A stretch of DNA of 64,000 nt, from positions 336,125 through 400,124 of the forward strand of contig JACPIK010000002.1 of assembly GCA_016188115.1 (NCBI GenBank). Direction: 5' to 3'. Positions 45,701-53,325 of the stretch are shown here, one piece after another. The notes under the pieces were generated by a model, which ran no database searches, was not told the origin of the DNA, and saw only the letters and a list, made by a program, of their open reading frames with translations. This DNA comes from Candidatus Woesearchaeota archaeon. GTDB taxonomy: Archaea; Nanobdellota; Nanobdellia; Woesearchaeales; GW2011-AR9. Numbering within the stretch: the first letter of the stretch is position 1; each line of letters opens with the position of its first letter. Both the position numbers and the translations under genes were made by a program.

Positions 45701-48443
45701 CAGTTATGTTCTCACACCACAAACAATCAAAGTGATTAAAGGAAACTATTCACAAAACATTTCCATATTTAATTTCCGCAATCAAACCTATGCCCAAAAA
45801 AACTTTACTCTGCGCTTAGTCGAATGCGGAGGAAACATAACTACTAACTTTGAATTCGGTGCAGATTACAATTGCCAATTGCATGGATTTAATATTACAT
45901 CAAACAACATCACCATAGATGGAAAAGGATATACTTTGCGAGGACAACGCAGTGGATTAGGAAACGGATTTAATGTTGAAAACAGAACCGGCGTGGAATT
46001 TGTAAATATACGAGTTCAAAATTTCACTAATGGATTCTTTTTAACCAGAACAAATCAATCCAATGTCAGCAACTCATTCGCTTTCAATAATAGCAAGGGT
46101 ATTTTCTTAAATGAATCGGCAGATAATGGAATATATCATACTGATATTTACAACAATAGTGAAGCACAAGTCATAGCAACAAGCGATTTAGTCGCCACAA
46201 ACAACCTTATTAATGTCACTACCAACCAAGTCAATTTTAGCGTTGCGAGTCAAGCAATACTTACATACCAATGGTTAGCATCAATTAATGTTACTATTGA
46301 TGGATCAACGGCCCTCCCAGTAATTCAAGGAGCAAATGTTTCAGCGCTGCGCAATGATTCTTTTGCCATGGACACATCGCAGCTTACTGGAGCAGGAGGA
46401 GTTGCTCTGCTTCCAATCTCTTCATTCATTCAAAATTCATCCGGAAAAAATTACATTACGCCTCATTCTATTAATGTCAGTTTCTCTGTTAACGGCAATG
46501 TAAGTAAGAACTTTACCTCAATAAATGTTACTAACACAAATAACACAGTAATCGATCTTGAACTCTCACTTAACTGCGCAAGCCCCTACACAGGAAAGAC
46601 AATCACCAGTGATGAAACTCTCTGCCCAGGGACATATACTGTTAAAGATATGTCCATACCTACGGGCGTCGCAGCATTAACCATAACCTGTCAAGGAACA
46701 ACCTTCCTTGCCCCTACCACTGCAGACACAGCACTCACAATAGACAGCAGAGATAACCTAAAACTTACTGGAGGATGTTATTTTCAAAACTATGCCAGAG
46801 CCATTTATGCCACAAGTTCAGATAATTTCATTTTTAACAATCTTACATTTACTAATTGTAAATTAGATACAGGAGCAGGAGACACAGATGGTACCTGTGT
46901 TGAAATAGTTTCATCAAGCGGAGGAGTATTTGAAAATTTCACATTTACTAATTCTCGAATGTATGCAGTTGGAACAAATAATTTACAACTCCATAAAGGA
47001 ACAATAGAAGACAATGAAAAAGCAGGGCTTGTTCTTGCTTCAAGTACGGGAGTCAATGTTACAAATATCACGTTTGACGATAATACAAAAGCGCTACGCC
47101 TTGATGGTAGCTTTGCAGATATATTAAACGCATCTACATTTGTTCATAACTCATTTTCTGATAGCAGTATTAATCATGTTATTTGGGGTATTGAAGGATC
47201 TGGTGCACCTGCAGCCAGCTCGATCGAAATTGCATTCAACCGTACTTTTGGCGCATTCAGCCAAGGAAACACCTATGATGATTATTGTAATAAAGGAACA
47301 GACTCCGATGGTGATGGATATGTTGATACAGGTTCAGCAGACGTCTACCCCTACAATGGAACAATCAGCACCAAAATTAATGCCCCTATCACTGATTATC
47401 ATCCTAAATACCAAACATGTGTGACAGAAGTACAAGTAGGAAGCACTGGAAGCGGTGGTAGTGGAAGTTCAGGCGCAAGTGCAGGAGGTGGAGGAGCAGG
47501 TGGTGCAGCGAGCGGATCGGCGAGTAGTGGAGCAAGTTCTGGAACAAGTAGCTCTGCAGGAAAATCAACTGTTGCGAACGCCCAAGAAGCACGAGATTCA
47601 CTTCAAGAAGTAAATGTTGTACAAGAAAGAACATCACTCGACACAACCCAAGTAGTATTCACCATTAAAAACACAGGAGATAAAGAAATCCATCTTACAC
47701 CACAAATCGAACAAGACATTGATGACCCATTTATGATTGTTACACGTAAAACTCTTGGAGGAAAAGATTCGTTCCTGCATGATGCTACAGGCATTTCTTA
47801 TGCTAAAAACACAATCTCGGGCGATCTGCTACGAGCAACCTTACTCAACCCTGAACAAATTGTTGTAAAACCCGGAGAAACTGTTGAAAAAGCAATTCAA
47901 GTAAAAGAAGGAATTGGCATTCCAAAACAACTCAAAATTCAGTTTACTACCTTTGACGAAACCGTCCTTGAAAAAGAAGTCTCTGTCACACGCGAATCAG
48001 TAAGTGGAAGTGCCATTGATGTAGATACACAAAATAATGTTTTTGATCTTTATGCAGTTATTTTCCCCGCAGACCTCTCTCAAAAAATAATCGAAAAACA
48101 AAATAATGGCATCACCGGAGCAGCAGTTACTAGAATTGATCCCAAGACACAAAATGGATATAATGTTGAAGTAACTATTCAAAAGAAACACCTAGATCTA
48201 AAAAGCAACCTACCATCAGGGTTTAATCTCGCAAAATATCTAATAGAAACAAATACGCAAGACCAAATTATTCTAAGCGAATTTTATGGACCATATATCC
48301 TTAAGAAAAAAGAAGGATTCGTTTTTGGACAACAATTTGAATATGATCCGGATAGAATTAATGGAGAATACGAGATTATTGCTACAATTTACCAAGAACA
48401 AACCCCTTTAATAACAAACATATTCCCAGTTCAGTTAGATTAA
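42705..48443 (+). CDS. Right-handed beta-helix surface protein (1,912 aa)
   Basis: The N-terminus (MKRKRGLDAIYVVLAVIALFTITFF) is a membrane anchor or signal, followed by LTGAAI. Residues about 90-900 are repeated strands of the NosD/pectate-lyase type (NITVQNCNF, GIYLRG, NNVIGNNSYGL, NNTI), packed with N-x-S/T sequons suited to N-glycosylation. Two carboxypeptidase-regulatory-like folds lie near 945-1020 and 1190-1270, with beta-helix turns between and after. DSDGDGYVDT near 1537 is a calcium-binding-type loop. A Ser/Gly/Ala-rich linker (1580-1622) leads to a C-terminal domain that holds a second TGAA motif (ITGAAV). No C-terminal sorting tail is seen. It probably coats or extends from the cell surface and may bind glycans. 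Confidence 0.88.
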   Translation: MKRKRGLDAIYVVLAVIALFTITFFLTQNDTLTGAAIVAPEFGINPTLEPQIPTPPPQQIRAEPQSENSLRVQANCASWPCSCGDDITSSINMTSDLLCASSGNVTALTLWKNHTTFDCKGRTITFDNPTTVTTYYGIVITNNATNITVQNCNFLGNDSYGGSGSSTSFNIDIPSTGVTNITFLNITSKNASYGIALNGAQNITIVNSTFNYNDAYNVYSINDAGNHSILNSRLTNSGYGIYLRGLFGGTAPNSGSVTIQNNVIGNNSYGLALYDVAKLNITNNQITQSLNEAIKFEYYQQGYITENVIDSNYIENNTIGVKIYASYGNFIRNNTINRNTQYGLYLRPCQTCVANGLMWNNTFTNNNLSNNTAPFHIDFVSTRVHEYQQEIDNSNTVDGKNLLYLFNKNHTVINQSNNTAFIYAVYLQNLTIANVSINSSYSKLKYGIYTDHIFNSHFSNISVMNAEVGIKLSHTNSTQIHFANISNTTIGAEIYYGYYNNFTNSTLYNNSYGLLLNQTVGNNISRNIFINNSIGSFYVIAASSDEYNHTFETNNIANNRNIYYYYQQNNIVLSASSNPGVIYIINSTNAQITNLVSNGEYYNAFILNSSNIYLRNFTITDPFIGILAANVTNLTIHDGIVNFNQSLSNTFMNDYDPWGISVSNSSGTNLTSIRVSRAENAIKLELSANSILENISINYSQIYLSSQAILIRANNITLRNISIQNTTYGIYVDGSEYRDIFINASTFQNTIGVNLQNGPQNVVVGNSTFNSSETCLSGSASISYNTFQNCSTGYSGSGNVTNNTFLFNGIALNGAPTTARDNNFTSNQQAVVLSSTNSYFTSNFYYNNTKSISIQANQARSHHLFEFERIYNSASALYDQGVASIGNIFFVQANKNNTFRNVLIVNSTLDLNMSNGVNGEWWNLINSSINNTKLDTGALHRNYVVWYIDVNVTDQNANPLQDVNVSIFLSNGTLDSNNQTNTAGLSRLSYTEYYHQNDISYVLTPQTIKVIKGNYSQNISIFNFRNQTYAQKNFTLRLVECGGNITTNFEFGADYNCQLHGFNITSNNITIDGKGYTLRGQRSGLGNGFNVENRTGVEFVNIRVQNFTNGFFLTRTNQSNVSNSFAFNNSKGIFLNESADNGIYHTDIYNNSEAQVIATSDLVATNNLINVTTNQVNFSVASQAILTYQWLASINVTIDGSTALPVIQGANVSALRNDSFAMDTSQLTGAGGVALLPISSFIQNSSGKNYITPHSINVSFSVNGNVSKNFTSINVTNTNNTVIDLELSLNCASPYTGKTITSDETLCPGTYTVKDMSIPTGVAALTITCQGTTFLAPTTADTALTIDSRDNLKLTGGCYFQNYARAIYATSSDNFIFNNLTFTNCKLDTGAGDTDGTCVEIVSSSGGVFENFTFTNSRMYAVGTNNLQLHKGTIEDNEKAGLVLASSTGVNVTNITFDDNTKALRLDGSFADILNASTFVHNSFSDSSINHVIWGIEGSGAPAASSIEIAFNRTFGAFSQGNTYDDYCNKGTDSDGDGYVDTGSADVYPYNGTISTKINAPITDYHPKYQTCVTEVQVGSTGSGGSGSSGASAGGGGAGGAASGSASSGASSGTSSSAGKSTVANAQEARDSLQEVNVVQERTSLDTTQVVFTIKNTGDKEIHLTPQIEQDIDDPFMIVTRKTLGGKDSFLHDATGISYAKNTISGDLLRATLLNPEQIVVKPGETVEKAIQVKEGIGIPKQLKIQFTTFDETVLEKEVSVTRESVSGSAIDVDTQNNVFDLYAVIFPADLSQKIIEKQNNGITGAAVTRIDPKTQNGYNVEVTIQKKHLDLKSNLPSGFNLAKYLIETNTQDQIILSEFYGPYILKKKEGFVFGQQFEYDPDRINGEYEIIATIYQEQTPLITNIFPVQLD

Positions 48444-48558
48444 ACTAGAAACCAAAAACGAATCAAATGAATCTATGCCAGAAAAGTAAAATTATTCAAA
48501 AACCAAATGTTTAAAAACGATAAAAAACTACAAACTACAAAAGAGGTGTAAAAAAGCG

Positions 48559-48780
48559 ATGTTAGTATTTGGAATTGATATCCCATTAATTGAAATACTT
48601 TTAATATTTAGTATCATTATTTTCATCCTATTTGTTGAAGCAATTATCGTTATCGCCCTCTTAATGTCCCAACTTAACAAGATGAAAGGGCTCGCTAGCC
48701 TTCTGGATAGATTATCTGGAACAATTCTTGACGTAAAAAAAGCAGAATTAGACGAAATTGAAAAATTAAAAAGACGTTAG
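48559..48780 (+). CDS. Small single-span membrane protein (73 aa)
   Basis: One long hydrophobic stretch (IEILLIFSIIIFILFVEAIIVIALLM) is followed by an amphipathic charged tail (LDRLSGTILDVKKAELDEIEKLKRR) that probably lies in the cytoplasm and may form a coiled coil. AGAGGTG lies 10 nt before the ATG as ribosome site; a TATA-like GTTTAAAAAC is 40 nt upstream. It follows the beta-helix gene on the same strand. Function unknown. Confidence 0.65.
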   Translation: MLVFGIDIPLIEILLIFSIIIFILFVEAIIVIALLMSQLNKMKGLASLLDRLSGTILDVKKAELDEIEKLKRR

Positions 48781-48814
48781 GAAGAAAATAACTAAACCAG
48801 TTTAGCTCCCACAA

Positions 48815-49102
48815 TTAATTCTGAAACATACAAACGTGGAAATGAAAACCCCATTTCTTCCAAAATTTAATAGCCGAATCAAGAGAAAATAATTCCACTA
48901 ACTCCGGTTTTTCAAGTTCTATAACATAATCCAAAAGAGCATTCGCAATACCTCGTTTACGCAACGTGCTTCCCACTGCAATATAATCAACATACAAAAT
49001 AGGATCTTTGGATGAATAATCACTAAATGGAAAGAATCGAACAAGATCAGCTTGAGAAACAGAACCATCATAAGGGACATTCTGACCTAAATCAATTGCG
49101 GA
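48815..49102 (-). pseudogene. N-terminally truncated GNAT acetyltransferase
   Basis: The frame encodes LYVDYIAVGSTLRKRGIANALLDYVIE, a clear GNAT strand and acetyl-CoA-binding loop (V-x3-RKRGIA), then SLDSAIKFWKKWGFHFH, the usual C-terminal 'A..FY.K.GF' element. Upstream, the frame stays open to a stop at 49103-49105 with no ATG or GTG start; the only near-cognate start (TTG at 48997) would remove the N-terminal strands of the fold. A complete GNAT domain needs about 140 residues, so this looks like a decayed or truncated copy. Confidence 0.5.
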
Positions 49103-49238
49103 CTACGTCCGGAGTCTTAGACCCAACACCATTTCAAATAAACATCAATAACATAAACTCTCAAAAAAAGATATAGAAAAATAAAACTGAAAAAAGTAAG
49201 AGAAAAAACAAGAAACAAAAGAAAAAAACCTTATCGGT

Positions 49239-49940
49239 TTATTTTTTCTTCTCAGGAGGTACCAATTCATTAATGATTGAAATTGGAATACCTGCTTCAG
49301 CCATCGCTTTACGAGCTTTCTTAGGTTCTTTTTCAAGATCTTTAAGAATAGCTTTCGCTTTCGTTTCAAACTCAGTGCGACGTTTCTCAATATCTGCTTG
49401 AAGTCTTGTACGTTCAGCAGCAAGATGAGCTTTCTCTTCAGCGCTAACTTCGGTTTTTTGAGCTTTAATTTTAGCATCAAATTTACCTTCTTTAACTGCA
49501 ACAAGAGCTTGTTGAGCAGACATACCCTCAACAAGAACACCCATAGATTGACATGTGCCAATAATTTCACGCACTTTCATAGTCAGATCTTTACCAAGTA
49601 AAGCATCCTGCTTAGTAAGCGCAATTTTGATAACCTGCTCAATAACTAAATCGGCAACTTGATCCGTTTTTGGATTTGATGCTCCTTTCTCAATACCTGC
49701 TTCTTTTTTAATAAGAGCAGCAGCGGGCGGAGTCCCAATTTCGATACTAAATTCTTTTGTTGATGTATCAACAATAACTTTAACGGGAACTTGCATTCCT
49801 TTAAGATCAGCGGTTTTCTTGTTAATTTCGGTAACAACTAAACCAATATTAACTCCCGTTGGACCTAGAGCAGGACCTAACGGTGGAGCTGCGGTAGCTT
49901 TACCGCCTTCAACCATAGTTTCAACAACTTGTTTTGCCAT
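49239..49940 (-). CDS. rpl11: 50S ribosomal protein L11 with long C-terminal extension
   Basis: 233 residues. The N-terminal VEGGKATAAPPLGPALGPTGVNIG and the rRNA-binding domain (AALIKKEAGIEKGASNP and IIGTCQSMGV) are typical of L11 (uL11), which forms the GTPase-associated centre base. From about residue 162 an unusual charged helix follows (AEEKAHLAAERTRLQADIEKRR...), then SIINELVPPEKKK; archaeal L11 usually ends near 160. The gene is not beside L1, L10 or L12 here. It has a Shine-Dalgarno AGGTGA and a structured leader of about 195 nt. Confidence 0.95.
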   Translation of the reverse strand: MAKQVVETMVEGGKATAAPPLGPALGPTGVNIGLVVTEINKKTADLKGMQVPVKVIVDTSTKEFSIEIGTPPAAALIKKEAGIEKGASNPKTDQVADLVIEQVIKIALTKQDALLGKDLTMKVREIIGTCQSMGVLVEGMSAQQALVAVKEGKFDAKIKAQKTEVSAEEKAHLAAERTRLQADIEKRRTEFETKAKAILKDLEKEPKKARKAMAEAGIPISIINELVPPEKKK

Positions 49941-50168
49941 TGTAATTAATCACCTATTCAATAGTATAGAAATCCAGCGGAGTCATTCCGTTAAGTACTG
50001 GATTTCTAATAAGAAAACCAACCATCAAACACCAAAGGATTAAGTTGGTTTCCTATAATTTTGAAGCATTTTTGACCATGTTTTTGAAGCGAAATCATGA
50101 CCAAGTAGAGTTGCATCATCTACTTAATGCGTAACAGAAGGGAAAACGAGAGGCTATTTATATAGTTT
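49941..50168 (-). promoter_or_regulatory. Promoter and structured leader of rpl11
   Basis: A TATA box (AAACTATATAAATA on the minus strand, 50155-50168) predicts a start near 50135 and a leader of about 195 nt. The leader has three inverted repeats: a 6-bp stem at 50103-50108/50120-50125; an 8-bp stem AAACCAAC/GGTTGGTTT-type at 50015-50022/50044-50051; and an 11-bp stem at 49967-49977/49998-50008 with a nested 4-bp CGGA/TCCG hairpin. The last one ends about 26 nt before the ATG, close to the ribosome site, a good place for translational control. Confidence 0.6.
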
Positions 50169-50202
50169 ATGGGAGATTTGAGAATATGGAAGAAAACAGA
50201 TT

Positions 50203-50502
50203 CTACCACTGCGATCCGCCATTATCCAATCTTAACGTGGAATCATATTGGAATGAAGTTCTTTGAGTAAGAACAGAGGGGTCACATACTAATTGATAAG
50301 CACTGCGTACTCCTCGTACTGGTTCACGTACTGCTTGATATCCTAAACTAGCAGCCACTGCGTAGGTATCTGGATTTGTAACAACAGTATGCGCAGCTCT
50401 TACAGCACTACGTGCAAATTTTGCTACATCAACAGCAGCAATAACAAAAGTACCTAAATCAGGAAGAGATCGTGTGGAAGTAAATCGTGGTGTAAAAGTC
50501 AT
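50203..50502 (-). CDS. Hypothetical protein, 99 aa
   Basis: No family recognised. The middle is Ala/Val-rich (FVIAAVDVAKFARSAVRAAHTVV and YAVAASLGYQAVREPVRG), probably an amphipathic helix pair rather than a true membrane span; the ends are polar. A TATA box (ATTTATATAG, minus strand, near 50525-50535) lies about 25 nt before the ATG, supporting a leaderless gene. Confidence 0.55.
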   Translation of the reverse strand: MTFTPRFTSTRSLPDLGTFVIAAVDVAKFARSAVRAAHTVVTNPDTYAVAASLGYQAVREPVRGVRSAYQLVCDPSVLTQRTSFQYDSTLRLDNGGSQW

Positions 50503-50635
50503 GGAATCGAAAAAGCATATACGCTATATAAATATTTTGGTGAGTGAGAAATACTGGACATTAAAATTAAATCAAAATTAAAACAGAATTAGTCCAACAC
50601 AATAATACAAAAATATACCTGAAAAAAGTAAAAAA

Positions 50636-51430
50636 CTAATCTTTGAGGGTACACGAAAAATACCAGCGTAACCAAGTTAGGTATATAAAAAAGACAAAAC
50701 CATTGATGAATAAAAGAGTATTTTGAGAGAGATAAACCAAATTGTGTGCTAAATACATAAACAAACTCAATACAGCCAACATTAAAAAGGCATAACAAAA
50801 CAAAACACTCATCCGAGTCTTATTCTTAACTAGCAAAGATAGACCAAAAGAAATTCCTTCAAATACTTTCTTCTTTATAGTCAGTCCATACGCTACAGTA
50901 AAACCTAGGAGTAAAAAGAGGATAATAAATATAACCGAAACAATGGTACCACTTAGAGAAACAGCATTCTCACCCATGGACCGGAATATAACTGCAACCA
51001 ATGATCTAATAATCGCAACTACAAACGTGTACACGAGAGCAAAAAAGAACATGGCTGCGCTTAGACCACACCACTTACTCCATTTCACATCATGAGCAAG
51101 TGTCTGCCAAATTTTTTTTCGAGTATAACTAAATAATAAATAACTTAGAATACTCAAAATTAACAGACAAACAGTAAAAATAACAATAAATGATTGAAGT
51201 TCAGAAGCAAATGCAGCAACTTGTTCGGTTGGACCATTAAGTAAATATTGTTGAAGCTGTTCAGTAGTTCTACCAGCAAAGAGAAATTCTGCTTTCGTTT
51301 GAGTATATACAAAAAAAAGATAGAATGCCAAAGCAATACTACCAATACCAAATCCTTCAAAGAGAATCGTTTCAAAAAACTGTTTCGTAAAATGGAATGA
51401 ATCAACAAAGTGTGTTAAATTAGATTTCAT
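50636..51430 (-). CDS. Polytopic membrane protein, about six TM helices
   Basis: 264 residues. Hydrophobic segments include IGSIALAFYLFFVYT, FIVIFTVCLLILSILSYLLF, AAMFFFALVYTFVVAIIRSL, TIVSVIFIILFLLLGFTVAYGL, MSVLFCYAFLMLAVLSLFMYL and TLLFINGFVFFIYLTWLRWY. The short basic loops (YTRKKIWQ, KKKVFEG) suggest cytoplasmic sides. It follows the 625-aa secreted protein by 9 nt and is likely the membrane component of that operon. Family unknown. Confidence 0.75.
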   Translation of the reverse strand: MKSNLTHFVDSFHFTKQFFETILFEGFGIGSIALAFYLFFVYTQTKAEFLFAGRTTEQLQQYLLNGPTEQVAAFASELQSFIVIFTVCLLILSILSYLLFSYTRKKIWQTLAHDVKWSKWCGLSAAMFFFALVYTFVVAIIRSLVAVIFRSMGENAVSLSGTIVSVIFIILFLLLGFTVAYGLTIKKKVFEGISFGLSLLVKNKTRMSVLFCYAFLMLAVLSLFMYLAHNLVYLSQNTLLFINGFVFFIYLTWLRWYFSCTLKD

Positions 51431-51439
51431 CTTTACCCC

Positions 51440-53317
51440 TTATTCTAACATTACTCTTCTCGCATGCCCGCCCGAAACTGTCGCAGTAGGATCACTTCCT
51501 TCGCGTTCTTTTCCTGCTTCACCTTGTGTTGCCTCGACAATACTATTACAAATATCAGGAAGAGGTTCCGTTCCACTCAAACCAAGACTTGTGCTTTTAG
51601 TATGAGGTGCTTTAACCCACTCAATACAAATGTTATCAGTTCCTTTATAATCTTTAGTAGTATATACCGCAAACGATTCACCATCATGAGCCCCATTCTT
51701 AAGTTCAACAATAAAATCATTTCCCATTTCATCAGCATATAATGATCTTCCATTCACCGTGATTTTGAACTTAATAGCGACACCATTTTCATCAAGATAC
51801 GGAGTAAGTACTTCATCCGAAGGTGCGGTCACACCCCAACTTATTTTATGCAGATAGCCTACAGCCGGTGCTTCATTAATTTTCCCTACCTCGTCTCTTC
51901 TATGACAAAATTGATCATCACCACAAACAAGACATGCTTTATTATCCTCACAAGGAAGACCTGGACAATAAAAGGGTTCATCTTCTACTGTTTCAGGATC
52001 AGTATTTATTTCACATAACAAAGGAATAGATCCTCCCACACGTTCCGCTTGAATCGATGCAACAGGTTGAAATGTACCAGAAGCTGTTTCAATAAAAGCG
52101 GCACCATCTGTTTGGAGATCTTGTGGTGCTTCATAACAAATTTCAGACTCCCAAAAACTCTCACTTAACACAGTTCCAGCAAACCATTTATCTACTTTAT
52201 CAGCTTGCTCATTCCAATTCCAACCTAGAGCATTAGAAATGGCATTCCATCCTCCGGAACTTAATGCTGAAATAAGATTAGCCGTGACTTCTTGACCAGA
52301 TAAATCCCGCCGCTTTACTTGAGCTAGTTCTTGCGCAATAGCTTGCTGTTTTTCTGCATCTTTTGCTTCTTTTACAGCCTGTACTTGATGTGCAAGCGCA
52401 GCTGCTTCAGCAGATACTAAACCAGGTAAATCACGTTGTTTATCAGATAGTTCCGACTCGAATTTAGTTTTATCCGCACCATTAGTTTTAGGATCTTTAA
52501 TTTTATTTTCTAACTCTTGAATTGCAACTCTCTGATCCGAAACTGCTTTCGATGCCTGTGCTGTTGCTACTTGTAAAGATTCAACTCCTGCTTTCTTTTC
52601 AGCCACCACTAATTCAGCTAAAAATAAATCCTCTTGACGAGTAACTGTCTCTGCACTATACCCCTGCTGACGTAACTCACGCAATTTTTCAGCATTATCT
52701 CGTAACATTCTAAGATGCAAGAGTTCTTGCTTTTGAATCAAAGATGGATTTGAAGTTTTTTCTAACACTTCAATACGAGTATTTAGTTTAATTTTTTCAT
52801 TTTCATAAGCATCATCATTCATAGAAAGAGAACCGATCCTACTCGATTCACCAATTACTCGTCTTCCATTATCAGATAGCTTAGACACCCTACTTTGATG
52901 CCTAATTTCTTCCACTCTCTGCTTGTAAAAACCATCTTCAAGCTCATCGATAGGATATCTAGTGTTACCACGATCATTTGAAAAACCAATAGGATTACCA
53001 AACTCATCTAAGTAAAACACAACCCCATTATCATGAGTGAACGTAAGTGCTTGATGACCAAGAGTCGATGCGCCTTTAATCTTAAAAGTATCCTCAACTT
53101 TATTATAACCATACTCTCCAATATTTAGAGGAGTTGAAGAAGGAGGAACTGGTTCACCATCATCTCCTACTTCACGTTCCCTTGATCCTCCTGCCGCTTC
53201 TCCCGCCACATTCCCGCCCCCTGTCCATCTCATCAAAAATAAAGCTGACACTAACACAACTATCGCAATGATGCCAACAATCATTGCTTTCTGTTTCGAA
53301 GTGTAGTTTTTCTTCAT
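51440..53317 (-). CDS. Membrane-anchored secreted coiled-coil protein (625 aa)
   Basis: A single N-terminal membrane helix (AMIVGIIAIVVLVSALFLM) is followed by a Gly-rich tail (GGGNVAGEAAGG). Residues about 165-345 are a long coiled coil (ENEKIKLNTRIEVLEK, EKQQAIAQELAQVKRR). A Cys-rich block follows (FYCPGLPCEDNKACLVCGDDQFC, about 440-465), then a beta-rich domain that may be Ig-like (IKFKITVNGRSLYADEMG). It lies 8 nt downstream of the 1,107-aa gene in one operon. Probably a rod-like surface protein; no enzyme motif. Confidence 0.75.
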   Translation of the reverse strand: MKKNYTSKQKAMIVGIIAIVVLVSALFLMRWTGGGNVAGEAAGGSREREVGDDGEPVPPSSTPLNIGEYGYNKVEDTFKIKGASTLGHQALTFTHDNGVVFYLDEFGNPIGFSNDRGNTRYPIDELEDGFYKQRVEEIRHQSRVSKLSDNGRRVIGESSRIGSLSMNDDAYENEKIKLNTRIEVLEKTSNPSLIQKQELLHLRMLRDNAEKLRELRQQGYSAETVTRQEDLFLAELVVAEKKAGVESLQVATAQASKAVSDQRVAIQELENKIKDPKTNGADKTKFESELSDKQRDLPGLVSAEAAALAHQVQAVKEAKDAEKQQAIAQELAQVKRRDLSGQEVTANLISALSSGGWNAISNALGWNWNEQADKVDKWFAGTVLSESFWESEICYEAPQDLQTDGAAFIETASGTFQPVASIQAERVGGSIPLLCEINTDPETVEDEPFYCPGLPCEDNKACLVCGDDQFCHRRDEVGKINEAPAVGYLHKISWGVTAPSDEVLTPYLDENGVAIKFKITVNGRSLYADEMGNDFIVELKNGAHDGESFAVYTTKDYKGTDNICIEWVKAPHTKSTSLGLSGTEPLPDICNSIVEATQGEAGKEREGSDPTATVSGGHARRVMLE

Positions 53318-53325
53318 TATGTCAC

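Noticed and set aside
49145-49570. A 141-codon frame overlapping L11 on the same strand
   Set aside because: It lies in a different frame of the L11 gene and is Lys/Leu-rich in the way out-of-frame reading of AAA/TTG codons produces.
50060-50125. Possible C/D-box small RNA in the L11 leader
   Set aside because: A GATGATG-like box C is present on the minus strand, but no matching CTGA boxes D/D' are found at the right spacing.
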